From Deltaproteobacteria bacterium (lineage in GTDB: Bacteria; Myxococcota_A; UBA796; GCA-2862545), in the NCBI GenBank assembly GCA_007693595.1, contig REDI01000010.1, positions 84,423 through 148,422 on the forward strand: 64,000 nt of DNA, in the 5' to 3' direction. Position 1 is the stretch's first letter. Every line of letters begins with the position of its first letter. The notes below the pieces were generated by a model that saw nothing but the letters and a program-made list of their open reading frames with translations, did not search any database and was not told where the DNA came from. The translations under genes and the position numbers were made by a program. Of this stretch, positions 41,773-50,307 are shown one piece after another.

Positions 41773-43299
41773 TCAGGCGACGGCGCGCACGTCGCGGTTG
41801 TCGGCGATCTCTTGGGCTCGCATCCGCGCGAGCGCCATGATGGTGTGCTGCGGGTTGACGCCGAGGGTCGTGGGGATCGCGGACGCGCAAGCCACCACGA
41901 GACCCTCGGTGCCCCAGACCCGCCCGTGAGGATCGGCCCCGCTGCGGCTGGGATCGTCGCCCAGGGTGACCCCGCCGAAGAGGTGGGAGAGGATGCACAA
42001 GAACCGGCGTGGGTTGAGGGGGACCTTGAGGATGTCGCCGATCCGGTCGGCCGGGAGCACGGCGGGCAGGCCGGTGATGCCCGGCAGGATCTGGCGCGCA
42101 CCGGCGGCGACGTGGATGCGTGCGAGCAGGTGCATGCCTTCGCGCAGCCGCTCCAGATCGTCGCGTCCGAGCTTGTAGGAGACGATGGGGCGCTCGGCGG
42201 GGCCGGCCCGGACCCTCCCCGAGGCGCGGGCGTTGAGGCCCAGCACGAGGTGGTTGAGGTGGCGGCTCTGCCCCAGCCGCCGGACCAGGGTGGTGCCGCC
42301 GCCAGGTAACCGCGCCGCGAGCATCTGCAGCGGGAGCGAGAGGGTCTCGAGCTTGTAGCCGGCGTCCCGGAAGGCGAGGCTGGCCCAGCCCTGGGTTGCG
42401 CCTTGGTGCAAGTCGACCGGCTCGTCGTAGATGCCGAGCACCCCAGCGCCGGGGTGAGAGCGGAAGTGGTGGCCCAGCGCCTTGCCCTTGAGGCCGGAGC
42501 GCAGCAGCAGGGCGGGGGTGTGGGTGGCGCTCGCGGCGACGATCACCGCTCGACGGGCCCGCACCGTGAAGGGGATCCCCTTGGTTCGGGTGAGGGGGTG
42601 GGTGAAGGTGCCGGTGACGCCCACAGCGCGTCGACCCTCGAAGAGGATCCGGCTCACGGGCGCGCAGTCCACGATCACGCTGCCCGCCGAGAGGACCGAG
42701 GGGAGCATGGCCCGGTCGAGGCTCTGCTTTCGCCCGGCGCTGCACCCGAGCATGCAGCGCCCCCGCCCCTCGCAGCCCTTCGTGTAGCGTCGCATGCTGT
42801 GGTCGTGGCCGTCGAGAGCCCGGGCGCCCTGCTCGGCCAGCGCGTTGTGCCGCCCCCCCATCTCGGGGGTGACCTCTTCGATGTGGAGGAGGGTCTCGAG
42901 GGCGTCCTGGTGCTGCTCGAGCTCGCGGGCGTAGTAGGTGGCGTCGAGCCCGTGCTCCGCCCCCCAACTCGCGATGATCTTCTCGGGGGTGCGCACGCAG
43001 ATCGCCGAGTTGATCACGGTGGTCCCGCCGACACAGCGCCCCTGCACCACCGGCCACAGGGCGGGCCCCAAAGTCAGCGTGCTCTGCCAGTCGTCGAAGA
43101 GATCGCGCATGGCCCCGTAGAAGTCGCTGGGCATTGACTCAGGGGGGCGCCAGGCGCCGGCCTCGACCACACAGACCGAGAGCCCCTGGGAGACGAGGTG
43201 GGCTGCCGCCGCGGCCCCGCCCGCTCCGCTGCCGACGACCACGACGTCGGCGTCGAGCTCGAGGGGAACCCCCGTGGCCTGGTAGCTAATCGAGCTCAA
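41773..43299 (-). CDS. GMC-family FAD oxidoreductase
   Basis: 508 aa from a TTG at 43299 overlapping the upstream stop (TTGA), with GGAG upstream. The FAD fold is at residues 18-34 (DVVVVGSGAGGAAAAAH), then GRCVGGTTVINSAICVRTP, and the C-terminal GMC region runs through FGGVTLGDDPSRSGAD and GVNPQHTIMALA. The Cys-rich segment GCEGRGRCMLGCSAGRKQS resembles that of long-chain alcohol oxidases and cholesterol-oxidase-like enzymes. It probably oxidises a lipid alcohol or sterol-type hydroxyl. A small membrane protein encoded just upstream is its likely partner. Confidence 0.88.
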   Translation of the reverse strand: MSSISYQATGVPLELDADVVVVGSGAGGAAAAAHLVSQGLSVCVVEAGAWRPPESMPSDFYGAMRDLFDDWQSTLTLGPALWPVVQGRCVGGTTVINSAICVRTPEKIIASWGAEHGLDATYYARELEQHQDALETLLHIEEVTPEMGGRHNALAEQGARALDGHDHSMRRYTKGCEGRGRCMLGCSAGRKQSLDRAMLPSVLSAGSVIVDCAPVSRILFEGRRAVGVTGTFTHPLTRTKGIPFTVRARRAVIVAASATHTPALLLRSGLKGKALGHHFRSHPGAGVLGIYDEPVDLHQGATQGWASLAFRDAGYKLETLSLPLQMLAARLPGGGTTLVRRLGQSRHLNHLVLGLNARASGRVRAGPAERPIVSYKLGRDDLERLREGMHLLARIHVAAGARQILPGITGLPAVLPADRIGDILKVPLNPRRFLCILSHLFGGVTLGDDPSRSGADPHGRVWGTEGLVVACASAIPTTLGVNPQHTIMALARMRAQEIADNRDVRAVA

Positions 43300-43757
43300 T
43301 CCTGCTCCAAGGGAGGCTGGCCGAGCCGAGCGCGCACCTGGGGATCGGCTCCCCAGCAGGCTCCGCCGAAGGTCTTGAGCAGAAAGCCCGCCTGCTTGAA
43401 AGGGTAGAACCACGAGGCGCAGAAGCGGTCCACGTGGCGGTCGCGCCAGGAGTCGGGGAGCAGCGCCATGGGCAGGGGGCATAGGATCGTGAGGGGCGGG
43501 CTGAGGTGAAGGATCAGCGCGCACAGGATCAGAGCACCCCACACCGTGCGGGGGGTCTCGGCGTAGACCTTGCGCAGAAAGGGGTCCAGGCGCGTTGACG
43601 ACAGCCCCGGCAGGTCATCGACCGGCGGGTAGAGGGCGAGCAAGGCCGCGTGCAGTACCCCATGCAGCGGACCTGTCCGCGGGTCGGGCTGCGCCGGGCG
43701 ATCAGGTTGTAGAGGACCTGCTCGCCGGTCTGGCGCGGTGGAGGGGGCGATGCTCAT
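43296..43757 (-). CDS. Small membrane protein, partner of the GMC oxidoreductase
   Basis: 153 aa. The N-terminal ~60 residues are Pro-rich and likely cytosolic. One or two hydrophobic segments follow (TVWGALILCALILHLSPPLTI, then MALLPDSW). The C-terminal part (HVDRFCASWFYPFKQAGFLLKTFGG) is aromatic-rich. The coupling with the oxidoreductase (TTGA) suggests membrane docking or electron transfer for it. No family is recognised. Confidence 0.68.
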   Translation of the reverse strand: MSIAPSTAPDRRAGPLQPDRPAQPDPRTGPLHGVLHAALLALYPPVDDLPGLSSTRLDPFLRKVYAETPRTVWGALILCALILHLSPPLTILCPLPMALLPDSWRDRHVDRFCASWFYPFKQAGFLLKTFGGACWGADPQVRARLGQPPLEQD

Positions 43758-43904
43758 TTCGTCTCTCGGGTCGGTTTCGTCTCTTTACGCGATCCCGGAC
43801 GCGAAGGCCAGTGGGGATCGTCGTGCCGCGATCCGTCTCACGCTCCCTGCGCCGAGGTGCTGCGTGGGCTGGGAGGAGACGCACCGCTGCGTTAGGTCGC
43901 GCTT

Positions 43905-44405
43905 ATGTCGAAGAACCTGACCTTTATCGCTAAGTCTGAGCCTATGCCCACCCTGATCGCCTCCCTGGTCTTCCTGGTGCCTGGGGTCGGCGGCATGGTG
44001 GTCGGGCCGCTGTCGTACTTCGGCTATACCTGGGTCGAGGAGCCTGGGACCGGGGTGCTCATCGGCGCGACCTGCACGGTCTGGGCGCTGGTCGGCCTCG
44101 GGGTCCTGCGCTTTCGCCGCTGGATCACCATCGACGTCGAGCGGAGCCGCGTCGAGCGGGGCACCCGCACCCTCTTCTCGCATCCCGCCGAGCGCTTCCC
44201 CTTCGACCGCTTCTCGGGGGTCGAGGTCCAGAGCGCTACCGCGGGGGATCATGTCTTCTTCGTCGCCGCCCTCGCCTGGGCCCGCGGCGATCAAGACGGC
44301 GCGCTGTGGCTCCAGACCTACGACAGCGTCGAGCCTGCCCGTCAGGCCGCCGAGCAGGTCGCCTCGGCCACCTCGCTGCCCCTCTTCGACCGGACCTCGT
44401 CCTGA
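43905..44405 (+). CDS. Membrane protein of unknown function
   Basis: 166 aa with two N-terminal membrane helices (LIASLVFLVPGVGGMVVGPL and VLIGATCTVWALVGLGVL) and a ~90-residue C-terminal domain with alternating strands (WITIDVERSRVERGTRTLF, FDRFSGVEVQSA) like a bacterial PH-like domain. It is divergent from the GMC pair and is followed by a serine hydrolase gene on the same strand. Confidence 0.65.
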   Translation: MSKNLTFIAKSEPMPTLIASLVFLVPGVGGMVVGPLSYFGYTWVEEPGTGVLIGATCTVWALVGLGVLRFRRWITIDVERSRVERGTRTLFSHPAERFPFDRFSGVEVQSATAGDHVFFVAALAWARGDQDGALWLQTYDSVEPARQAAEQVASATSLPLFDRTSS

Positions 44406-44470
44406 GTCGGGTGTCGTCGCTGGTCGTTCGGGTGCGATGCGCTACCCTCGCCAGGTGAAGGGAGGTGGTG

Positions 44471-46225
44471 ATGAAGGCGCGTGGCATGATCGGGCTCGGC
44501 GTGGGCGCAGCGGCCATGATCGGTCTAGGAGTTGGGGGCTATCTACTCTCTCAAGTGATCGCGCCCAAGGGGGCTGGCTACCACGCCAAGATCCTCTGTT
44601 CGGGGGTCTTCGTGGCGGGGCGTCCTGCCGCCCACCTGCTGGAGAGCGATCTGGGCCGCTTTTGGTACGTGCAGGGCGAGGTCGACCGGCAAGCTCGAAC
44701 CGTGACCTCCAGCCTGTACGGGCTCGGATCGTCCACCGCCTTGTACCGACCTGGGCTGGGCTGCACGCTGGCCCGAGGCGAGGGGGTCGAGGCCCTGCGC
44801 GCCCAGACGCCGAGGGTTTCGGGGCCGCGCGACACCCGAGGGCTTCCTTGGCCGACCGGGGATCTGGGCGCGGAGCCGACCCCGCTGCCCAGGACCGACC
44901 CCGAGGCCTTGCAGGCGGCGATCGACCAGGCCTTCTCGGACCCCGATCAGGGCACGAGGGCGGTGGTGGTGGTCCAGGGAGGCCAGCTCGTCGCCGAGGC
45001 CTATGCGGAGGGCTTCTCGGCCTCGACCCCCTTGTCGGGGTGGTCCATGACCAAGAGCGTGACCTCGACCTTGATCGCTCTCGCCGCCGACGAAGGGCTG
45101 ATCGACATCTCCCAGCCCGCCGGCCTCCCCGAGTGGCAGGGTGATCCGCGCGCCGAGCTCACGGTGGATCACCTGCTACGCATGTCGAGCGGGCTCGACT
45201 TCTCGGAGGTCTACGGGGCGTTCGGCGACGCGACCCACATGCTCTTCGTCGCGCCCTCCACCGTCGAATATGCCGCTCAGAGCCCCCTCGCCCACGAGCC
45301 GGACATGGTCTGGTCCTACTCGAGCGGCACGTCCAACCTGCTCCAGCGGATCCTCCGGCGCGCGGTGGGCGAGGACCGCTACCTGAACTTCCCCAGGCGG
45401 GCGCTCTTCGACCGGATCGGCATGCGCAGCGCGGTGATCGAGCCCGACGCTGCCGGAGACTTCGTGGGCTCTTCCTTCATGTACGCCACGGCTCGCGACT
45501 GGGCGCGCTTCGGCTTACTCCACCTGCAAGACGGCACCTGGGAGGGCGAGCGCGTGCTACCCGAGGCCTGGGTCGAGTACGCCACCACCCCGACCGAAGC
45601 GGCGCCCAAGGGCGAGTATGGAGCCCAGTGGTGGCTCAACGCGGGCAACCCCGACGACCCCTCGGATCGGCGCTGGCCCGATCTCCCGCTCGACGCCTAC
45701 GATGCGAGCGGCTTCGAGGGGCAGAACGTGCTTGTCGTCCCCTCCCACGATGTCGTGATCGTGCGCCTGGGCCTCACGCCCGACCGCGAGAAGTGGAACT
45801 TTGGCGCGTTCGCCGCGGGGGTGCTGGCCGCCCTCCCCGACACCCCGCCCGTGGCCTCGCGGCTTCAGGCTGAGGTGCCCGAGGCCCAGCCCGTCGACCG
45901 GGCGGTCTACGTCCACCTCGGGGATCAGGCCTGGGGTGAGCGGTCCGCGGCGATCCTGTCCGAAGACTGGGAGGAGCTGATCCAGCGCCGCGAGGACCTG
46001 CGCCACGACCCGCACGGGGTGCGCTGGTTCGGGCACCCCGCGGAGCGCCCCGTGCTGCTGCGGCTCGAGCGGGGCGTGATCGTGGCCCCGGAGCCCGATC
46101 GGCCGACGCTGGCGCTGCTGCTCGAGCTGGCCGAGGAGCTCGACGCGCGGGTCACGGGCGATCTGGGGGCGCGTTACGTCGTCGACCCCGAGGCCCCTGG
46201 CGGGGTGGGTGAGCGGAGGCCATAG
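44471..46225 (+). CDS. Serine hydrolase of the class C beta-lactamase/PBP4* superfamily
   Basis: 584 aa from the ATG at 44471; GGAGG stands 5 bases upstream. A signal anchor (MIGLGVGAAAMIGLGVGGYLL) puts the domain in the periplasm. The active-site S-x-x-K is S192-M-T-K195 in LSGWSMTKSVTS, and the Y-x-N equivalent is Y283 in WSYSSGTSN. The third KTG-like motif is not obvious, probably in the ASGFEGQNVLVVP region. Superfamily members are carboxypeptidases, esterases or lactamases. The C-terminal ~100 residues are extra. Confidence 0.85.
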   Translation: MKARGMIGLGVGAAAMIGLGVGGYLLSQVIAPKGAGYHAKILCSGVFVAGRPAAHLLESDLGRFWYVQGEVDRQARTVTSSLYGLGSSTALYRPGLGCTLARGEGVEALRAQTPRVSGPRDTRGLPWPTGDLGAEPTPLPRTDPEALQAAIDQAFSDPDQGTRAVVVVQGGQLVAEAYAEGFSASTPLSGWSMTKSVTSTLIALAADEGLIDISQPAGLPEWQGDPRAELTVDHLLRMSSGLDFSEVYGAFGDATHMLFVAPSTVEYAAQSPLAHEPDMVWSYSSGTSNLLQRILRRAVGEDRYLNFPRRALFDRIGMRSAVIEPDAAGDFVGSSFMYATARDWARFGLLHLQDGTWEGERVLPEAWVEYATTPTEAAPKGEYGAQWWLNAGNPDDPSDRRWPDLPLDAYDASGFEGQNVLVVPSHDVVIVRLGLTPDREKWNFGAFAAGVLAALPDTPPVASRLQAEVPEAQPVDRAVYVHLGDQAWGERSAAILSEDWEELIQRREDLRHDPHGVRWFGHPAERPVLLRLERGVIVAPEPDRPTLALLLELAEELDARVTGDLGARYVVDPEAPGGVGERRP

Positions 46226-46232
46226 CGCGGCC

Positions 46233-46811
46233 CTATTCCTCGATGCGCTTGATCTCGACGGTCTGCTCGCCGTCGCTCGCGAGCAGGGCGCGGTCGCGGT
46301 CGATGAAGGTCACCTCGATGAGGCGAGCGGGCTCGTCGTCGAGGGCGGACTTGAGCTCAAGGTGGTTGTGGCGGACCCGCAGGGCCTCCCAGGAGGCGGT
46401 GGTACGCTCCGAGCCGACGACCAGATCCATCTTGTCTTCGGTGACGTGGACCTCCATGCCCTCGGCGGCGGCCTCCAGCTCCTTGAGCTGGTTCTTTCGG
46501 ATCTCGTCGGCCTCGTCGCCGGCGCGGGCGAGGCCCGCCATGACGCCCTGGACGAGCACCTGCTCGTCGGGGGTGAGGTCGAGGGCCGAGAGGTCGGCGC
46601 CGGGTCCTTCGGTGAGGGCGGCCTTGAGCACCTGGATGCTGCGTGCCATCTCGGGGGGGACCTGGATGCGCCACTGGCCATGAAAGGTCTTCTCGACCTT
46701 CTTGGCCTTGATCTTGCGCTCGATCGTCACGCCCTCGGGCGGGCCTGCGAGGGCTGGAAGGGCGGAGAGCAGGCCGAGGCTCAGCACGAGGTAGGCGAGA
46801 AGGCGGATCAT
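46233..46811 (-). CDS. Secreted protein of unknown function
   Basis: 192 aa with a clear signal peptide (LLAYLVLSLGLLSALPALA, cleavage near Ala22-Gly). The mature protein is basic at its start and then rich in Glu, Leu and Lys, with a helical middle and short strands at the end. It has no Cys and no known domain. The stop lies 7 bases from the convergent hydrolase gene. Confidence 0.7.
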   Translation of the reverse strand: MIRLLAYLVLSLGLLSALPALAGPPEGVTIERKIKAKKVEKTFHGQWRIQVPPEMARSIQVLKAALTEGPGADLSALDLTPDEQVLVQGVMAGLARAGDEADEIRKNQLKELEAAAEGMEVHVTEDKMDLVVGSERTTASWEALRVRHNHLELKSALDDEPARLIEVTFIDRDRALLASDGEQTVEIKRIEE

Positions 46812-46948
46812 GGAGGTCTCCGAGGCTAGTGGACGCCATATCGCCCCACGCCAGGCTTCGCACGCGGGTCACCCCGGCGCACCATCGAGGGCTCGGCGTC
46901 GCGCGTGCCAGACCGCATCGGCTATCCTTCAGCCCACACGGAGGGTGC

Positions 46949-48511
46949 ATGGCCGAGATGTCACTGAAGGAACGCCTGGTCGCGGTGCGGGACCATCTGC
47001 TCGAAGGGCTGGTCGAGCGCGAAGAGGCGGTGCGGCTAGGCTTGCTCGCGACCGTCGCCGGCGAGCACCTGCTGCTCATCGGCCCCCCCGGCACGGCCAA
47101 GTCGCTCCTCTCGCGCAGGCTGCACGGCGCGCTCGCCGGCGCCACCTACTTCGAGCGCCTTCTCACGCGCTTCTCGGTGCCCGAGGAGCTCTTTGGACCG
47201 CTGTCGATCCGGGGCCTCGAAGAGGATCGGTACGTTCGCCAGACCCGCGGCTACCTCCCCGAGGCCACCGTCGCCTTCCTCGACGAGATCTTCAAGGCGA
47301 ACAGCGCGATCCTCAACGCCCTGCTCACCCTTCTCAACGAGCGCGCCTTCGACGATGACGGCGAGCGGCGTGACGTGCCCTTGGTCAGCGTGGTGGGGGC
47401 GAGCAACGAGCTGCCCGAGGGCGAGGAGCTCGACGCCTTATACGATCGCTTCCTCCTCCGCTTGTATGTGGGGCCGGTGAGCGAGGAGGGGGTCGATGCT
47501 CTGCTCGATCTGCCCGCAGGCGCCACCGGCGAGGTCCCTGATGCGCTCCAACTCCAGCCGCAGCACCTCGAGGCGCTCCGCCAGCAGGCGCGTCAGGTCG
47601 AGCTCTCTTCCGACCTGCGCGATCTGCTGAAGGACCTTCGGCGCTTTCTGGCGGAGCAGGGGATCGGCTTCTCGGATCGGCGTATGCGCAAGGTCGTGGA
47701 GCTGCTGCGGGTGGCTGCCTTCACGGACGGGCGTGACCAGGCCGGCGTGTGGGATGCCTGGCTACTCCAGCACTGCGCCTGGGAGGAGCCCGCTCAGCGC
47801 GCCACGGTGAGCGACTGGTGGGCGGGGCGGGTGGGTACGCTCCGGGCCACCTCGCCCGCGCGGCTCATCGAAGTCTGCGCGGCCTGGGAGCAGCGCCTCG
47901 AAGAAGCCCGTCAGGAGCAGGCCCAGCAGACCGATGCGCAGGGCCGCCCCCTGTATCTCCGCCCCGATGGGGAGCTCAGCCCCGATCGAAGCTTGGCCCA
48001 GCCGCGCTCCGATCGCATGGGGCGTCCGCTGTACCTCGCGCCGCCGATGGACTCCTACCAGGAGCCGCGGGCGCGGCGGGTGCGTCCCGACGGCTCCGGC
48101 TACACCGAAGACGAGCTCGATGGCCTGGACCTCTACGATCCGGCCTTCGGGGGAGGGCAGTTCTTTCGCGCCTGGCCGGGCCGATCCGAGTACCTTGCGG
48201 ATCCCAAGAATCGGCAGATGGAGGAGCACGAGCTCGAGCCCGCGATGGGTCCGCGGCAGTATCCCCGGAGTCACATCGACGGCTGGACCGCCCAGATCGA
48301 CGAGGTGAGCGAGGAGGTCCGCAGCTACCTCGAGGGGCTCTCGGAGCGCCTTCAGAGCCTCGACGTGGTGCGCAGCCACGTCTGGGTCCCCGCCCACGTC
48401 GCCACCAAGGCCGAAGAGACCCTGCACCAGAGCCGCGATAAAGCCCGAGGCCTGCTCGAGCGCTTGGCGGCCTTGCGGGAGGGCTTTGGCGCCCTGCCGG
48501 TCGAGGGCTAG
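46949..48511 (+). CDS. MoxR-type AAA+ ATPase (RavA-like)
   Basis: 520 aa from the ATG at 46949 with GAGGG in front. MoxR motifs are Walker A IGPPGTAKS (residues 44-52), FSVPEELFGPLSIRGLEE, Walker B TVAFLDEIFKANSAILNALL and GASNELPEGEELDALYDRF. The AAA+ part ends near residue 300. The C-terminal ~220 residues differ from E. coli RavA and contain two copies of a GRPLYL-x-P sequence about 26 residues apart (~331 and ~357), then an acidic Tyr-rich stretch. MoxR proteins act as chaperones for complex assembly, usually with a VWA partner, which is encoded 2 bases downstream. Confidence 0.9.
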   Translation: MAEMSLKERLVAVRDHLLEGLVEREEAVRLGLLATVAGEHLLLIGPPGTAKSLLSRRLHGALAGATYFERLLTRFSVPEELFGPLSIRGLEEDRYVRQTRGYLPEATVAFLDEIFKANSAILNALLTLLNERAFDDDGERRDVPLVSVVGASNELPEGEELDALYDRFLLRLYVGPVSEEGVDALLDLPAGATGEVPDALQLQPQHLEALRQQARQVELSSDLRDLLKDLRRFLAEQGIGFSDRRMRKVVELLRVAAFTDGRDQAGVWDAWLLQHCAWEEPAQRATVSDWWAGRVGTLRATSPARLIEVCAAWEQRLEEARQEQAQQTDAQGRPLYLRPDGELSPDRSLAQPRSDRMGRPLYLAPPMDSYQEPRARRVRPDGSGYTEDELDGLDLYDPAFGGGQFFRAWPGRSEYLADPKNRQMEEHELEPAMGPRQYPRSHIDGWTAQIDEVSEEVRSYLEGLSERLQSLDVVRSHVWVPAHVATKAEETLHQSRDKARGLLERLAALREGFGALPVEG

Positions 48512-48512
48512 G

Positions 48513-50165
48513 GTGCGGCTCTCGGGCGACGCGCTGGAGCGGGCCTATGAAGAGCTCGACGCCTTGCCGGCCGGGCTGTTCGGCCCGGTCGTCGGCCATC
48601 CGATCGGCCGTTTGCGCGGGCGGGCCCGGGGGGTGCTGCGCTGGCGCCGGGCGATGCTCGCAGGGCAGGTCCCGGAGCCTCAGGGGACCTGGATCCCCCC
48701 AGTTGTGCACGCGGCGATGGCCGAGGCGGTGGAGCGGCTGGGCGTCTTGCCCTTCTGCGCGGGGGAGCCCGAGCTGGTCGACCTGGTGCTCCTCGATCTC
48801 CTGGCGCTGGTGGAGCGGGTCGCGCCGCAGTCCGAGGCCGCCATCGCCGAGCACCTCGCCGCCCTGCGCGCCAAGGAGCACCGGGACTGGGAGGAGCCCG
48901 AGACCCCGCCGGGACGCTCTGGCGGGGGCCACTCCACCGAGGTTGACACCTCCAAGACAGGCGAGGCGCGCGGCGGCGAAGACGACGACGCGCGGGGCGA
49001 TCGGGGCGCTTGGGTGGGGGAGCAGTCCAGCGGCGAAGCGCCTGGCTCGGCCCCGGTCGATCCAGAGCACGAACGGCGACTCCAGGCCGAGGCCATGCGG
49101 CTCGTCACCGAGGATCTGGTCAAGGAGCTCTCGGAGCGCCTCGATGGCCGCTGGGCGCAGCGGGTCCAGGCCTGGCGAAAGCTCGCCGACGTGCTCGGCG
49201 ACCTCAAGGCCGCCTTGGGTCTCGGTTTCGATCTGGCCCGCCGCGTCTTGCGCGACGCCGGCTGGCGGGAGCTCCCGCGCCTCCAAAAGTTGCTCGACCA
49301 AGCCCCCCAGCTCCGCGAGCTGGTCCGTACCCTGGGTCGCATGAACGCCCCTCGGGGTAAGGACCGGGCGAGCGTCGTGGAGCAGGTGGTGGATCCGGTG
49401 CGCCGCGTGGTCGAGGAGCTGCGCCTGATCCGGTCTCCGCGCGCCCCGACGGAGGCGCGGGGTATCGAGCGAAGCGCCGAGATCACCCGCATGCTCCCTG
49501 CCGAGGCCGCCCTGCTCAGCCACCCCACCCTGCGTCTGCTCTGGCACGCGCGTCGCGCGGAGCGCAGCCTGTCGACCTATCGCTACGAGGGTAAGGTCGA
49601 AGAGCGGATCCGCGTCCAGGCGGAGTCGGCCCCCATCGAGCGCAGCAGCCACCAGAAGCCCGAGCGGGGGCCGGTGGTGATCTGTCTCGACACCTCCGGG
49701 TCGATGCAGGGCGCTCCCGAACAGATCGCGAAGGCCCTGACTCTCGCGGTGGCCCGCGCTGCCCACGAGGAGGGGCGCGCGTGCCGGGTCGTGCTCTTCA
49801 GCGGTCCAGGCGACGTCGAAGACCTCGAGGTCGGCATGGGGCCCGACGGCCTGCCCGGCCTGCTCCGCCTGCTCGCCCAGTCCTTCTCGGGGGGGACCGA
49901 CGTCGACTGGCCCCTGCGCATCGCCCTCGACACCCTCGAACGACAGGGCTGGAATCGCGCCGACTTGCTGCTCGTCAGCGACGGCGCTTTCGAGGTACCC
50001 TCGGGCATGACCGAGCGCATCGGCTGGGCTCGCGAGCAGCACAGCGCCCGAGTCCACGGCCTGTTGGTTGGGGTGCAGGCCTCGCCTTCGATGAGGGCCT
50101 TGTGCGATCCGCTGCACGTCTTCGGGGACTGGGCCGCCGTCGGCGGAGTCGACGGGAGAGGCTGA
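48513..50165 (+). CDS. VWA-domain protein, partner of the MoxR ATPase (ViaA-like)
   Basis: 550 aa from a GTG at 48513, one base after the ATPase stop. The N-terminal ~390 residues are helical, with an acidic Gly/Ser-rich linker near 130-190. The C-terminal VWA domain has the MIDAS motif VICLDTSGSMQG (~388-399), then a Thr in SGGTDVDWPL and an Asp in LLVSDGAFEVPSG. It resembles ViaA and CoxE. The pair probably inserts metal ions or remodels a protein complex, but the client is not evident. An imperfect terminator stem follows the stop. Confidence 0.85.
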   Translation: MRLSGDALERAYEELDALPAGLFGPVVGHPIGRLRGRARGVLRWRRAMLAGQVPEPQGTWIPPVVHAAMAEAVERLGVLPFCAGEPELVDLVLLDLLALVERVAPQSEAAIAEHLAALRAKEHRDWEEPETPPGRSGGGHSTEVDTSKTGEARGGEDDDARGDRGAWVGEQSSGEAPGSAPVDPEHERRLQAEAMRLVTEDLVKELSERLDGRWAQRVQAWRKLADVLGDLKAALGLGFDLARRVLRDAGWRELPRLQKLLDQAPQLRELVRTLGRMNAPRGKDRASVVEQVVDPVRRVVEELRLIRSPRAPTEARGIERSAEITRMLPAEAALLSHPTLRLLWHARRAERSLSTYRYEGKVEERIRVQAESAPIERSSHQKPERGPVVICLDTSGSMQGAPEQIAKALTLAVARAAHEEGRACRVVLFSGPGDVEDLEVGMGPDGLPGLLRLLAQSFSGGTDVDWPLRIALDTLERQGWNRADLLLVSDGAFEVPSGMTERIGWAREQHSARVHGLLVGVQASPSMRALCDPLHVFGDWAAVGGVDGRG

Positions 50166-50168
50166 GGG

Positions 50169-50191
50169 CCTCGGTGCGCTCCAAGCCGAGG
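50169..50191 (+). terminator. Stem-loop after the MoxR-VWA operon
   Basis: CCTCGG and CCGAGG enclose 11 bases, starting 4 bases after the stop. The stem is short (6 bp, all but two pairs G-C) and not followed by a T-run, so termination is only possible. Confidence 0.3.
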
Positions 50192-50307
50192 AACGGGCGC
50201 TCCAGGAAGGGCAGCCGGAAATCTCAGGGGGGTAGTGTACGGCGGGGTTGCGTCTTCGATATTCGAGGAAGGTACTTGTGTAGACCCGCCAGTCCTCGAG
50301 GTGTTCC

